Shown: positions 19,554 through 29,175, counted from the stretch's first letter. The stretch is 64,000 nucleotides of DNA from CAYZGU01 sp964478165 (GCA_964478165.1 CAYZGU010000041.1:1-64000), one strand, 5' to 3'. Numbers and translations are program-made. The notes: a model not told the origin generated them from the sequence alone.

Positions 19554-20657
19554 ATGAGAGAAATACATGAAACACTTCTTAAGCTTATCCAAAATCACGA
19601 TCTAGGTGCATACTGCACCGTTGTCCAGACCAATGGATCGACTCCGCAGAAGCCTGGTTCCAAGCTCCTGATCCTGCCCAACCTACGCAACATCGGGACC
19701 CTTGGCGGAGGCTGCGTCGAAGCTGAAGCCCGACGTCAGGCTATTGGGCTAATGGATGGCGGTACGCCACGCCTCTTGAATTTCCAATTGGACAGTGACT
19801 ACGGTTGGGATGATGGGCTAATCTGCGGGGGGTCTATGAAGATTTTCATAGACTTGCCCAAAACGAGTGATGAGGCCACAATATTTGCAGAGCTCCGTAA
19901 GTTAAATGACGCGAAAGTGCCGATTGTGCTTGCAACAGTGGTGAAGAGCGGAATTACTGACATCGAAGTGGGCATGAAAATGATCCGCGGAATGAATGGA
20001 GAACGACTCGGCACATTAGGTAATCTGAAATTGGACGAGGAAGTTGAATCTGAAGTGTCTGAGGTATTGGCGGAGAATTCACCTGGATTGCATCGTACGA
20101 AATATGGAGATATATGGGTATTTCTAGACCCAATACAGCCCCGACCAACGCTCCTTATCGCCGGGGCCGGTCATGTCGGTCAAGCGCTATGCCACCTCGG
20201 TAGTTGGTTAGATTTTGATATCGCAATCGTTGACGATCGGCCTGATTTCGCCTCGAAGGATCGCCTGCCGGAGGCCGACGAGATTATTGTTGGTGACATT
20301 GCCGACGAGTTGAAACAGTATCCGATAAACCATTTAACCTACGCTGTTATCGTAACACGTGGACATCAACATGACGAAGAAGCGCTGCATAGCGTTATCG
20401 AATCTGGTGCGCGTTACGTTGGTTTAATTGGGAGTCGTCGTAAGATTAAACTCATTTTGGACGATCTTTCGGAAATGGGTGTTTCGGAAGCGGACCTCGC
20501 TCGGGTCTATGCGCCCATAGGTGTAGACATAACTTCCAAAACGGTTCCAGAGATCGCTGTTAGCATTGCGGCTCAACTAATCCAAGTGCGCAATGCTCCG
20601 AAACCAACAGCGCATATAGCCGCCGAGCCAGCGACGATGCCAACGGCCAGGAGGTAA
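19554..20657 (+). CDS. XdhC/CoxI family maturation protein
   Basis: XdhC-type proteins bind and sulfurate the molybdenum cofactor and hand it to xanthine dehydrogenase or CO dehydrogenase-like enzymes. The start at 19554 gives MREIHETLLKLIQ, the usual N-terminus; an upstream in-frame start at 19482 adds an unconserved leader. The protein is 367 residues. The N-terminal XdhC domain has NGSTPQKPGSKLL and GTLGGGCVEAEAR, including the conserved Cys. The C-terminal Rossmann domain has IAGAGHVGQALCHLG near residue 203, VIVTRGHQHDEEAL and YVGLIGSRRK. No molybdoenzyme is encoded in the window. It ends in an AGGAGG that serves the next gene, implying translational coupling. Confidence 0.9.
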   Translation: MREIHETLLKLIQNHDLGAYCTVVQTNGSTPQKPGSKLLILPNLRNIGTLGGGCVEAEARRQAIGLMDGGTPRLLNFQLDSDYGWDDGLICGGSMKIFIDLPKTSDEATIFAELRKLNDAKVPIVLATVVKSGITDIEVGMKMIRGMNGERLGTLGNLKLDEEVESEVSEVLAENSPGLHRTKYGDIWVFLDPIQPRPTLLIAGAGHVGQALCHLGSWLDFDIAIVDDRPDFASKDRLPEADEIIVGDIADELKQYPINHLTYAVIVTRGHQHDEEALHSVIESGARYVGLIGSRRKIKLILDDLSEMGVSEADLARVYAPIGVDITSKTVPEIAVSIAAQLIQVRNAPKPTAHIAAEPATMPTARR

Positions 20658-20664
20658 GAGGCAC

Positions 20665-21036
20665 ATGTCGGAACCAAGAGGCAACCACTTGATATTGGAC
20701 AAAATTGAGCTCAGTGCTGACAAATCCTATGAGCTCCGAGAAGTGGCGGAATTGGTGAAGTTCACCCTAGATTTTGTCAGCCGCGAAGCGCAACACGATT
20801 CCCTGAGCTATTCAGCATCCGACGTGTACTGGATTCTACACGATTTACTAAGATACATAAATGCGCGTACCAAGGGCGAATTTATCCTGAAACGTCTAAA
20901 AAAAGGCGCGTGGCGACTTCAATATGACACGGAGACTACTGCACAGAAGAAAGCGAATGTACAACGCCAAAAAGAGCTGGACGAAACCGCAGACTATATT
21001 GAGGACTTAACGGGCCAGCGCCCGCCTTGGGCGTAG
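20665..21036 (+). CDS. Small helical protein of unknown function downstream of xdhC
   Basis: A 123-residue protein with a strong ribosome site (AGGAGG overlapping the xdhC stop, 9 nt before the ATG), so it is almost certainly translated with xdhC. It is charged, mainly helical and soluble, with no signal peptide, metal motif or membrane segment. No family is recognised. Position suggests a role linked to XdhC, but nothing in the sequence shows it. It converges on ctpA with only 5 nt between stop codons. Confidence 0.75.
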   Translation: MSEPRGNHLILDKIELSADKSYELREVAELVKFTLDFVSREAQHDSLSYSASDVYWILHDLLRYINARTKGEFILKRLKKGAWRLQYDTETTAQKKANVQRQKELDETADYIEDLTGQRPPWA

Positions 21037-21041
21037 TACCA

Positions 21042-22544
21042 TCATTTGTCTTTTATCGGTGAATCTGTTGTTGCTTTGCTTAAGATGAGATCGACTTCAC
21101 CGTCCTTAAGAACACGGAGAGCTTCGACCAATTGATTATCATGTTCGAGATCCACTATCTGTTGGATGCCGACGTTAGCATTGAAAATTACGTGCGCCTC
21201 AAGCGTCACCAAATCAACATTCAGACTAATTCCATTCTCTTTGAGAATCTCTATCAAATCAGACAGCTCTTCTTCAAGTAGCGCGAAATCTTCTGGCGTC
21301 CTACCTGTACGACTTTCCTCCGCCTCAATCCACTTCTCTACAAAATTATTGACGTATCGGCCAGCACGCATCTTCTCGCGTATTAGAACCTCTTCAGCTT
21401 CCAATTTCTCACGGTCAATAACTACGTGCGGTGTAATACCCTTCTTGTCGATTGAAGCTCCGCTAGGGGTGAAATATTCCGAAATGGTAAGTGAGACCGC
21501 ACCACCGCTACGTTCTAGTGAGAATCGTTGCTGTACAACCCCTTTGCCAAAAGATGTGGTACCAAGCAACACGCCACGTTTGTGATCCTTAATAGCGCCA
21601 GCGACAATCTCAGAACCACTGGCGCTGTATTCATTCAACATCACTACTAGCGGAAGACCGGAAGGACAGAGGAGATCTCGACGAGCCGTGTATGTCTGAT
21701 TAAAACTTCGCCTTCGCCCTTTTGTAGACACAATCAGCCCCTCTGAAATAAAAGCATCAGCAACATAGTTGGCTTGTTCAAGTAGTCCACCTGCATTATC
21801 TCTGAGATCCAGTATCAAGGCTTCCATGCCCACCTCTTGCAGTTGCTCGATTGCGTTCCTAAACTCGCTTCCAGTCCTCCCCGTGAAGCTATTTATGTGA
21901 ATGTAACCAATGTGACCATCAAGCATTTCCTTCTCTACACTATCAATGCGGATTTCCTCTCGTGTAAGTGTAAGATCAAAGGGTTCTGCTACTCCGCGGC
22001 GCTGCAAAGTAATCGTGACCTGCGTACCCACATGACCCCTTAAGATATCGACGACGTCCTCCAACGTTTGCCCTGTTGGGCCTCCGATGTTGATTGCTTC
22101 GGAGTTCACCCTGATGATATAGTCCCCTGCCTGCAATCCCGATTTCATTGCAGGCGTGTTGGGCAGAGGTCGCGCTATCTTTATGAACCCTTTATCAGCG
22201 TATATTCGGATTCCAAGTCCCCCAAATTTCGCATGGTAAAGATTCTCCTTCTCACGCTTCTGTACTCGTGGAGGAAGATAAAAGGTGTATGGATCATCAA
22301 GCGCAGCGAGGGCGCCTTTGATGGCCCCCTCATACATCTTTTTCCTGTCTATCTCCTGGTAATAAAGGCTATCCGCCTTCTTGATCACCTCCGGCAACAC
22401 CTTGAGCAGAGTCATGTCACTCACTCGTGCGCCCCGATCGCTCAAAGCATCTTTGCCAATGGTGGGCAGTAGCACAAGCGAGGCTACCACAACAGACGTT
22501 ACAAGGATTATTGGAACCGCGTGTTTGTGACTATGGGAGAACAT
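21042..22544 (-). CDS. Carboxyl-terminal processing protease (S41 family)
   Basis: S41 proteases cleave exported proteins at their C-termini in the periplasm. The start at 22544 (MFSHSHKHAVPIILVTSVVV) is preferred over 22592 because AGGTGG lies just before it and it leads straight into an N-terminal signal anchor. The 500-residue protein has an N-terminal helical segment, a PDZ domain at about residues 90-180 (FGGLGIRI, GLQAGDYIIRVN), and the catalytic domain with the Ser of NEYSASGSE and the Lys of TTSFGKGVVQ. The C-terminal 100 residues are charged and poorly conserved. ctpA would be a reasonable name, but the paralogue is not certain. Confidence 0.93.
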   Translation of the reverse strand: MFSHSHKHAVPIILVTSVVVASLVLLPTIGKDALSDRGARVSDMTLLKVLPEVIKKADSLYYQEIDRKKMYEGAIKGALAALDDPYTFYLPPRVQKREKENLYHAKFGGLGIRIYADKGFIKIARPLPNTPAMKSGLQAGDYIIRVNSEAINIGGPTGQTLEDVVDILRGHVGTQVTITLQRRGVAEPFDLTLTREEIRIDSVEKEMLDGHIGYIHINSFTGRTGSEFRNAIEQLQEVGMEALILDLRDNAGGLLEQANYVADAFISEGLIVSTKGRRRSFNQTYTARRDLLCPSGLPLVVMLNEYSASGSEIVAGAIKDHKRGVLLGTTSFGKGVVQQRFSLERSGGAVSLTISEYFTPSGASIDKKGITPHVVIDREKLEAEEVLIREKMRAGRYVNNFVEKWIEAEESRTGRTPEDFALLEEELSDLIEILKENGISLNVDLVTLEAHVIFNANVGIQQIVDLEHDNQLVEALRVLKDGEVDLILSKATTDSPIKDK

Positions 22545-23639
22545 GAACACCACCTCATGCCGTGAGCTCGCAACGTCTCTAGGGCACTTCAAGAAGGATT
22601 ACAACGGCCCCTACGAAGCCACGTGAGTCAGGGATTAGAAAGAAAAGCCACGTAAGATGATGACTCAACTACTCAGAAATAGCATGATAATTTCGAGACG
22701 ACCTTAAACACACTTCTGAAAGATTAACAACATTTTTGCAGCGTTCCAATCACACAGAAAGAGACCCGCACAGTGCCTATAACGTGAAAACAAACAAGCA
22801 GCATCGACTATTCACAGCGCCGTGAGTAGATTCTCGGTTCCTGTCATCGCAGACAGTGTTGCAATATCAGTCCGTGCCTATGATGTTGGATCGTCATGCG
22901 AGAAGTTCAGTGCATCGTTGCGCTAACCACTCCGCAAGCAATGATGGGCGCGCTGATAAAGCTATCCGTCCATCATTGCTTGCCTAAAGGAACTCCGTGC
23001 GTAGAGGCTCATGGCTAATTCGACTCTACTGCGTTCAACTAGAAAGCAGAGGATGTAGATTAACATAGTGACACCATGACGCCGAGCGACAGCGCCAGAG
23101 TTTCGAGACTTCGCCAAGCTTACGACTCTCAGAACTTGCTTTCAAGTCAGTTATTCAACGTATCGTTTCCTGACAATATCTAGTTCCAAATAAGACGAAA
23201 CAATAACGAACACAGTACACACCGATGCCGCATGCAATCGAGCGCTGAGCAAACACACGAGCCTCAGGATCATCTTGGAACCAACTTAGTACACATATCA
23301 CGATCGCAGCCGAAAGTACTTCCTAGCGTTTTCGAAGACGTGATGCCCCCTCTATTCTCAATTTTCCTAGAAACGGCACGCACTATTCAAGGGGATTATC
23401 CGATAAGAATACTTAACCTTGCTTGTTAAAGTCGCCCGTCGAGCTTTAGTCGAGCAGCATAGCACGTACAATCAAGCTCGGAAGAACGGTTCAATCACTA
23501 GTCAGGCTCTCTAGTATGACTGCTGCGCGAATGTTTGAGGCCCTTTGGACTGCGCAAAAACGGCAGACAATAGATTCTAAGTTCTCTAGAAGAGCAGTAT
23601 TATAACATGGCAGGCAATACCCTGCAACGCAAATAGGTC
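22545..23639. other. 1.1 kb intergenic region with a palindrome
   Basis: Between two leftward genes. The only clear structure is the 14-bp inverted repeat at 22934-22983. Short open frames lack ribosome sites and family similarity. Confidence 0.5.
22934..22983. repeat. Perfect 14-bp inverted repeat, 22-nt loop
   Basis: Arms 22934-22947 (GCAAGCAATGATGG) and 22970-22983 are exact reverse complements. It is about 390 nt from the nearest gene start and 650 nt from the nearest stop, so neither a promoter operator nor a terminator is obvious. Confidence 0.8.
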
Positions 23640-24587
23640 CTACGCATTTTTTGAATGCAAATGTTGCCCTCGCTTTTTCCGTTTCATCCGCCAGGACGAT
23701 TCCGGACTAGTCTTCCATCGATCATGACACCACAACCACTGTGCCGGATAACGGCGGATATACCCCTCAAGATAACCCATCAGACGTGCCATGTTTCTCT
23801 GCACGTCCTGCTCGAAATCGCCTGAGTGTTCAAGCGCAAAAGGTGCAGAAATATGCACGTGATGATCATCGTTTTCCTGACGAATATCGAGTGAAAAAAG
23901 GAGTGGCGCACCGGTTCTAAGCGCAAAGGTAACGGGACCTCGCACCGCCGAGACATCTGTGCGAAAAAAATCCACGACAACCCCTTCGCGTCCAGCATTT
24001 TGATCTGCGAAAAAACCGACAGCACAATTATTCTTCAGCGCGTGTAGCGTCTTTCTTACCGCCTGCTTTCGGGGAATCAATTCCAAACTTAGATGCTGCC
24101 TATACCGCCAAATCAGAAGATTGAGCCATTTGTTCTTTAGAGGAAGTGCAACAGCTTTTGCCCGATTTGGCATGAGTGCCCCATACACCAGCGAAAGGAG
24201 TTCCCAATTACCGAAATGCGGCAAAAACACCACAGCACCTCGACCATGACTTAAAGCGCGCAAGAGGTTTTCTTTTCCCTCAACTCTCACTTCTTTCCAA
24301 ATCGTATCAGACGTCACCGTCGGAAATCGCAGAAGCTCAATAGCCGTCTTGCCGATGTTGATGAAACTGTCACGACATAAATCGCGTCGTGCGCGCTCAG
24401 CCAACTCATTTCCAAATGCAATCTTGAGATTCATTAAAGCTATCCGCCGACGCTTTCTTAACCCACCATAGAGCGCCAAACCCGCACAACGGCCAATGTA
24501 CATAGCGACGAACTTTGGTAACGGCCGAACGATGCATCCGAGTACGAATACGCCGCCGTAAACGAGCCAATCTACAATTTTAGTCAT
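23640..24587 (-). CDS. Lipid A biosynthesis acyltransferase (LpxL/HtrB family)
   Basis: These inner-membrane enzymes add secondary acyl chains to lipid A precursors, so their presence points to a lipopolysaccharide outer membrane. The 315-residue protein has the family length, an N-terminal hydrophobic segment (WLVYGGVFVLGCIV), the catalytic HFGNWE box near residue 124, FFADQNAGREGVVVDFF near 192, and the C-terminal PAQWLWCHDRWK. The ribosome site before the ATG is weak. Downstream lies 1.1 kb without genes. It could be LpxL, LpxM or LpxP; sequence alone does not decide. Confidence 0.93.
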   Translation of the reverse strand: MTKIVDWLVYGGVFVLGCIVRPLPKFVAMYIGRCAGLALYGGLRKRRRIALMNLKIAFGNELAERARRDLCRDSFINIGKTAIELLRFPTVTSDTIWKEVRVEGKENLLRALSHGRGAVVFLPHFGNWELLSLVYGALMPNRAKAVALPLKNKWLNLLIWRYRQHLSLELIPRKQAVRKTLHALKNNCAVGFFADQNAGREGVVVDFFRTDVSAVRGPVTFALRTGAPLLFSLDIRQENDDHHVHISAPFALEHSGDFEQDVQRNMARLMGYLEGYIRRYPAQWLWCHDRWKTSPESSWRMKRKKRGQHLHSKNA

Positions 24588-25358
24588 AATCGTTTTTGCG
24601 TCACCTGTGTGTAACAGTCCGTAAAATCGGGTTCGCAGAAGTGTCTAAGAATCCATCTGATTTCAGGGCCCTGCTGCCTGCAAACCAAGGCCCTTATTGA
24701 TGTCGTGCCACGCGGCGGGGACGACGATCGAAGGGGTCCGGCTTCCAACTGAATTGGTGACGTACATTCTCCATTCTCTGTAAGATTCACCCTATCTATT
24801 CAAGTCTAATGGCACACATCTTTGGATTGCTTGGTGACATCCAGGCCTATGATGCCAGCATAAGCAGCCTAAAGGTCAAACTGCCATTGGTGAGCAAGAA
24901 ACGAATCTACAACCGGCAGCAGAGAAACCAACGTGAAAACTAAAACTTGCATAGCTCCGCGAGATAGTCCGAGGGAGCGACCCGGCGCCACGCAGACTCA
25001 CTATTGTCGAAGCCTGTGCGGACCGGCGGTCTTGTAGCAACATGACAAATATCAGGCACATTCTCATTCGTTGCAGTCTCGGGATTTGATAGGATTAGCA
25101 ATCACTATCTAGCATTTAGATTAGCCAAACATAATATCATACCAAATCTCGCACCGTCAAACGAGACAAAAAAATGCTTGATCAGACGGTAGTCGTACGT
25201 TATAATTCTAGTGATACCAATTGATTTAGAAATACGTCTCGCGCCTAGGCATTCGTGAACATCTAGAAATAAGCGAACCACGTTGGCTGGAAATAACGGT
25301 CATTCTAAGTAAACGTACTCGTAATCGCCGAAGCGTAGGAACGAGGAGGAGTGACGAC
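24588..25358. other. Divergent intergenic region before trpD
   Basis: About 770 nt between the leftward acyltransferase and rightward trpD. The trp promoter sits at 25178-25206, leaving a leader of about 145 nt. No tandem Trp codons or attenuator peptide was recognised in that leader. Confidence 0.5.
25178..25206 (+). promoter_or_regulatory. Sigma-70-type promoter of trpDC
   Basis: TTGATC at 25178-25183, a 17-nt spacer, and a consensus TATAAT at 25201-25206. Confidence 0.7.
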
Positions 25359-26306
25359 ATGATTCGTAAAATTATTAAAGACGTGGTCGATGGCAACCAC
25401 CTGACTGAACAGCAAATGATCTCCGCCATGAGCGATGTTATGAATGGTGACGCGACCTCGGCACAAATCGCGTCCCTCATCACCGCACTCCGTTTGAAGG
25501 GTGAAACGATTGAAGAAATTACCGGTGCCGCGCGAGTCATGCGAGGAAAATCCGCAAAGATACAAACCAAGCACCCCTTAGTTGTCGATACTTGCGGCAC
25601 AGGTGGGGATGGCTCAGGCACATTCAATATCTCCACCACTGCCGCTTTCGTTGTTGCGGGCGCAGGCATACCAGTAGCCAAGCATGGGAACCGAGCCGCT
25701 TCCAGTCAGTGTGGCAGCGCCGACGTTCTTTCTGCGTTGGGAATAAACATAGAACTTACTCCCAAGCAGGTGGGCGCATGTATCGACGATGTGGGAATTG
25801 GATTCCTTTTCGCTGTCACGTTCCACGGCGCAATGAAATATGCAATCGGGCCTCGGCAAGAGATTGGAATACGGACCATTTTTAACATACTCGGACCATT
25901 AACAAACCCGCTGGGCGCGCAAGCACAAGTAATTGGAGTTTACACGCCAGAACTAACCGAACCCCTTGCCCATGTACTAAGGAACCTAGGTAGCCGACAC
26001 GCCTTCGTCGTACACGGAGCAGATGGCTTGGATGAGATTACACTCGCAAGCCACACTCGCATTTCAGAATTAGTCGACGGGAATGTCAAGACATATAACA
26101 TCCATCCGGACGATTTCGGTCTGTCCACAGTCCCATCAGAAGCTCTGCTTGGTGGAACGCCGCAAGAGAATGCCGAGATCGCTTTGACCGTTCTCAAAGG
26201 CAGTCCTGGATCATGCCGGGAAATCGTCACACTGAATGCCGCCGCGGCTATTGTGGCTGCAGTCACAAGCGAATGCATAGAAGAGTGTCTGGTGCGCTCG
26301 AGGTAA
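25359..26306 (+). CDS. trpD: Anthranilate phosphoribosyltransferase, truncated by an in-frame stop
   Basis: TrpD joins anthranilate to PRPP in tryptophan synthesis. GAGGAG precedes the ATG. Family motifs are present: DTCGTGGDGSGTFNIST near residue 76, KHGNRAASSQCGSADVLSALG near 108, and GPLTNPLGAQ near 178. The frame ends at TAA 26304-26306, giving 315 residues against the usual 335-345. Reading on in the same frame gives SIDSGIALEKLECLKAQSNA and then TAA at 26367-26369. This is the expected family C-terminus, and it overlaps the trpC ATG by 8 nt. The stop therefore replaces one codon (probably Glu or Gln) of an otherwise intact gene. It may be a real nonsense mutation or a sequence error; the truncated product lacks only its last helix. 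Confidence 0.9.
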   Translation: MIRKIIKDVVDGNHLTEQQMISAMSDVMNGDATSAQIASLITALRLKGETIEEITGAARVMRGKSAKIQTKHPLVVDTCGTGGDGSGTFNISTTAAFVVAGAGIPVAKHGNRAASSQCGSADVLSALGINIELTPKQVGACIDDVGIGFLFAVTFHGAMKYAIGPRQEIGIRTIFNILGPLTNPLGAQAQVIGVYTPELTEPLAHVLRNLGSRHAFVVHGADGLDEITLASHTRISELVDGNVKTYNIHPDDFGLSTVPSEALLGGTPQENAEIALTVLKGSPGSCREIVTLNAAAAIVAAVTSECIEECLVRSR

Positions 26307-26361
26307 TCAATCGACTCTGGAATAGCGCTCGAGAAATTAGAGTGCTTAAAGGCACAATCCA

Positions 26362-27177
26362 ATGCGTAAATCTGAGACATCCTTTATTCTGGACACCATC
26401 GTCGCTCACAAGCGCGAGGAGCTTGCACTGGATAAAGAGCAGGTACCATTAACGACCCTAAAGAATCGAATTAAGACCTCGCCAGCGCCGCGCAATTTCC
26501 ACACGGCAATTTCTAATCCCGATCGTGTCGATCTAATTGCAGAAGTAAAAAAACAATCTCCAAGCAAAGGAATAATTTCCAACTCCTCTAATTCGATTTC
26601 AATCGCAAAGACCTACGAAAACCATGGCGCGTCCGCAATCTCAGTTCTGACCGATTATACATTTTTTGGTGGCACAATTGAAGACCTGAGTACCATTCGT
26701 GACTCCGTCAATAAACCACTCCTCCGTAAGGACTTCACGATAGACGCGTACCACATATATCAAGCTCGGGCTTCTGGCGCAGACGCCATTCTCCTCATCG
26801 TAGCAATTCTGACACTGGAAGAGCTACGGAAGTTCATGCGTCTTGCAGAAGATCTTGAGCTCGCGTCTATCGTCGAAGTTCATACGGAGCCCGAACTAGC
26901 GGTGGCCTTAAAAACCGACGCAAACATCATCGGAATCAACAACCGCAATCTGGAAACCTTTCAAACCGACATTCAGACAACCTTTCAACTGAGACCATCA
27001 ATTCCTAAAGAAAAACTCGTAATCAGCGAGAGTGGGATCGCCACGCACAAACACGTACAAGAACTCAGGAGATTTAACGTCGATGCCATTCTCGTCGGAG
27101 AATCTCTAATGCGCAGTAACGATATCGGATCTAAAATAGGGGAATTGATGGGTGACACACCACCTGTGACGGGATAA
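26362..27177 (+). CDS. trpC: Indole-3-glycerol-phosphate synthase
   Basis: TrpC closes the indole ring from carboxyphenylaminodeoxyribulose phosphate. The 271-residue TIM-barrel protein has the family N-terminus (FILDTIVAHKREEL), the catalytic Lys in IAEVKKQSPSKG near residue 55, LTDYTFFGGT, LLRKDFTIDAYH, IGINNRNLETF near 193 and VISESGI near 223. It starts within the original 3' end of trpD, so translation was probably coupled. No other trp genes are in the window. Its stop converges on prmC with 73 nt between. Confidence 0.95.
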   Translation: MRKSETSFILDTIVAHKREELALDKEQVPLTTLKNRIKTSPAPRNFHTAISNPDRVDLIAEVKKQSPSKGIISNSSNSISIAKTYENHGASAISVLTDYTFFGGTIEDLSTIRDSVNKPLLRKDFTIDAYHIYQARASGADAILLIVAILTLEELRKFMRLAEDLELASIVEVHTEPELAVALKTDANIIGINNRNLETFQTDIQTTFQLRPSIPKEKLVISESGIATHKHVQELRRFNVDAILVGESLMRSNDIGSKIGELMGDTPPVTG

Positions 27178-27250
27178 AAGAACGAGACTAAACACTCGCG
27201 TCCGAAGCAAGGTTCTACGAACAGAGCTAGCGGAGCTCAAACGAGCGGGG

Positions 27251-28108
27251 TTAGATGGTAGCTAACACTACGCGGTCGATTCCAGAATAGTCTTGGACAA
27301 CTTCCATGTCCTTGTACGCGCTGTTGGAGCGAATTAGCGCCTCAACCCTATCTCGTTGATTATGACCAATCTCGAGACAAACCTTCCCACTCGGATTGAG
27401 AAATTGCGGCGCCCGTGCCAAAATATTCCGAATGAGCTCAAGACCGTCAGAGCCTCCCAAGAGTGCGCATTTGGGTTCATAGTCGCGGACACCGGCGGGT
27501 AGGTCATCGTACTCATCCGCGCCCACATAAGGCGCATTGGAAAGAATCCAATCAAATTGACAATCCGGCAAATCGTTCAAGGGTTCAAATAGATTGCCTT
27601 GTAGGAAGGTTATCCTGTCAAGACAACGATGCTGGGCTGCATTTATGCCAGCAACCTCTAATGCATCAGCCGATTTATCGCTCGCGACAATTTCCCACTC
27701 TGGACAGGACACGGCAAGACTAATCGCGATTGCGCCACTTCCGGTACCAATGTCGATTACGCGGCACGATCGGCTCTGCTTGCCTACGACGCACTCAACA
27801 AGGGACTCCGTCTCCGGACGCGGTATCAGCACTCGTGCGTCCACATAAAAATCGAGAGAAAAGAATTCCTTGTGATGGGTTAGATAACTAATCGGTGTGT
27901 GAGCTGCTCGCATCTTTACAAGCTCTCGAAACCTGGAGAGGACCTTCGGAAACACAGTCATTTCAAAGCCAAGATAAAGCTCGAGCCTGTCTTTTCCTAG
28001 AAGGTGACACAGCAATAACTCCGCATCGAGTCGCGCGGTGGGAATATCATGGAGTTCGAAATATTCGGTGGTCCATCTGATGAGATCGATTACGCGCCAT
28101 GTTTTCAA
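27251..28108 (-). CDS. prmC: Release factor glutamine methyltransferase
   Basis: PrmC (HemK) methylates the Gln of the GGQ motif in release factors. Here it sits directly behind prfA, 2 nt away, the standard arrangement. The 285-residue protein has the N-terminal helical domain (AELLLCHLLGKDRLELYL), RVLIPRPETESLVE, and the SAM motif VIDIGTGSGAIAISLA. The catalytic NPPY motif reads NAPY (ILSNAPYVGADEYDDLP), a Pro-to-Ala change, while the Asn and Tyr remain. Some distant PrmC-like methyltransferases are also NAPY, so activity is likely but altered preference is possible. It is the last gene of the rho-rpmE-prfA-prmC operon. Confidence 0.93.
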   Translation of the reverse strand: MKTWRVIDLIRWTTEYFELHDIPTARLDAELLLCHLLGKDRLELYLGFEMTVFPKVLSRFRELVKMRAAHTPISYLTHHKEFFSLDFYVDARVLIPRPETESLVECVVGKQSRSCRVIDIGTGSGAIAISLAVSCPEWEIVASDKSADALEVAGINAAQHRCLDRITFLQGNLFEPLNDLPDCQFDWILSNAPYVGADEYDDLPAGVRDYEPKCALLGGSDGLELIRNILARAPQFLNPSGKVCLEIGHNQRDRVEALIRSNSAYKDMEVVQDYSGIDRVVLATI

Positions 28109-28110
28109 TT

Positions 28111-29175
28111 CTACAAATTCTTCAGCTTTTCCGTTTGATCGGCAGTTGTTAGGGCATCAATAAACACGTCGAGCTCCCCGTCTAATACCCCGTCGAGTTG
28201 ATGAACGCTTAGACCGATTCGGTGATCGGTAACACGGGCCTGCGGAAAGTTATACGTACGAATCTTTTCACTACGGTCACCAGTTCCAACCATGAGCCGG
28301 CGCGTTTGCGAACGTTCTGTATCTTGTTCAAGCTGCTTCTTCTCTAATAATCGAGAACGCAATATTTTCATGGCCTTCGCCCGATTCTTGTGTTGCGATT
28401 TCTCGTCCTGACAAGTCACAACAACATCAGTGGGCAAGTGGGTAATTCGGACGGCAGAATCAGTGGTATTGACACTCTGACCACCGGGACCGGAGGATCG
28501 GTACATATCAATGCGTATATCGCCCGATTCTATTACAAGATCTACCTCCTCCGCCTCCGGGAGGACCGCAACGCTCACAGCTGATGTGTGAATTCTACCA
28601 CTTCCTTCCGTTGTTGGAACACGCTGGACACGGTGAATTCCTCCTTCATATTTCAACTTGCTAAACGCACGACCACCGTGAAGCGAAAAAACAACCTCCT
28701 TGAATCCTTTGAGTCCGGTTTCATTCGCACTTAACAGTTCAATTTTCCAGCCTTGCCTCTCTGCATACCGTGAATACATCCGAAATAGTTCCGCAGCGAA
28801 GAGGCTTGCCTCTTCACCCCCAGTTGCAGCGCGAATCTCAGTAATCACGTTTTTCTCATCATTTGGGTCCTTCGGAAGCATGAGAAACTGAAGTTTCTTT
28901 TCAATCTTTTCTTTTTCACTCTTAAGCAGTTCGACTTCCCCTCTAGCCAATTCGATAAGGTCCTCATCTGTCTCTTCATCGAGCAGAGTGATTAGCTCAT
29001 CCGTCTCGTCTAGGACCTTTCGATAATCCTTGTAGGTGGAAATAATCGGGCTGAGCTCGGCATGGGTCTTAGCAAGATGCTGCAATCTCTGTGGGTTAGA
29101 AATCTGCTTCGGATCGGAGAGCGAGCGCTCAACTTCGAGATGCTTGGCTTCAATATCCTTTAATTTGTCAAACAT
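28111..29175 (-). CDS. prfA: Peptide chain release factor 1
   Basis: RF1 ends translation at UAA and UAG. The 354-residue protein has the family length. The tripeptide codon-recognition region reads RVPTTEGSGRIHTS (PxT type, as expected for RF1 and not the SPF type of RF2), and the peptidyl-tRNA hydrolysis loop is SSGPGGQSVNTTDSAVR near residue 230. RHLP-type features follow (ITHLPTDVVVTCQDEKSQ). It lies between rpmE and prmC in one leftward operon. Both UAA and UAG stops are used in this window, in line with an active RF1. Confidence 0.97.
   Translation of the reverse strand: MFDKLKDIEAKHLEVERSLSDPKQISNPQRLQHLAKTHAELSPIISTYKDYRKVLDETDELITLLDEETDEDLIELARGEVELLKSEKEKIEKKLQFLMLPKDPNDEKNVITEIRAATGGEEASLFAAELFRMYSRYAERQGWKIELLSANETGLKGFKEVVFSLHGGRAFSKLKYEGGIHRVQRVPTTEGSGRIHTSAVSVAVLPEAEEVDLVIESGDIRIDMYRSSGPGGQSVNTTDSAVRITHLPTDVVVTCQDEKSQHKNRAKAMKILRSRLLEKKQLEQDTERSQTRRLMVGTGDRSEKIRTYNFPQARVTDHRIGLSVHQLDGVLDGELDVFIDALTTADQTEKLKNL

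Noticed and set aside
24584..24790. 68-codon leftward frame overlapping the acyltransferase start by four bases
   Set aside because: No Shine-Dalgarno and no protein-like pattern; the ATGA overlap is probably coincidence.
26304..26306. TAA as a recoded (readthrough) codon in trpD
   Set aside because: TAA and TAG both end many other genes here and RF1 is intact, so a changed genetic code is not supported; a single mutation or base error is simpler.
28511..29175. Altered stop-codon specificity of release factor 1
   Set aside because: The recognition region is the normal PxT type and the GGQ loop is intact.
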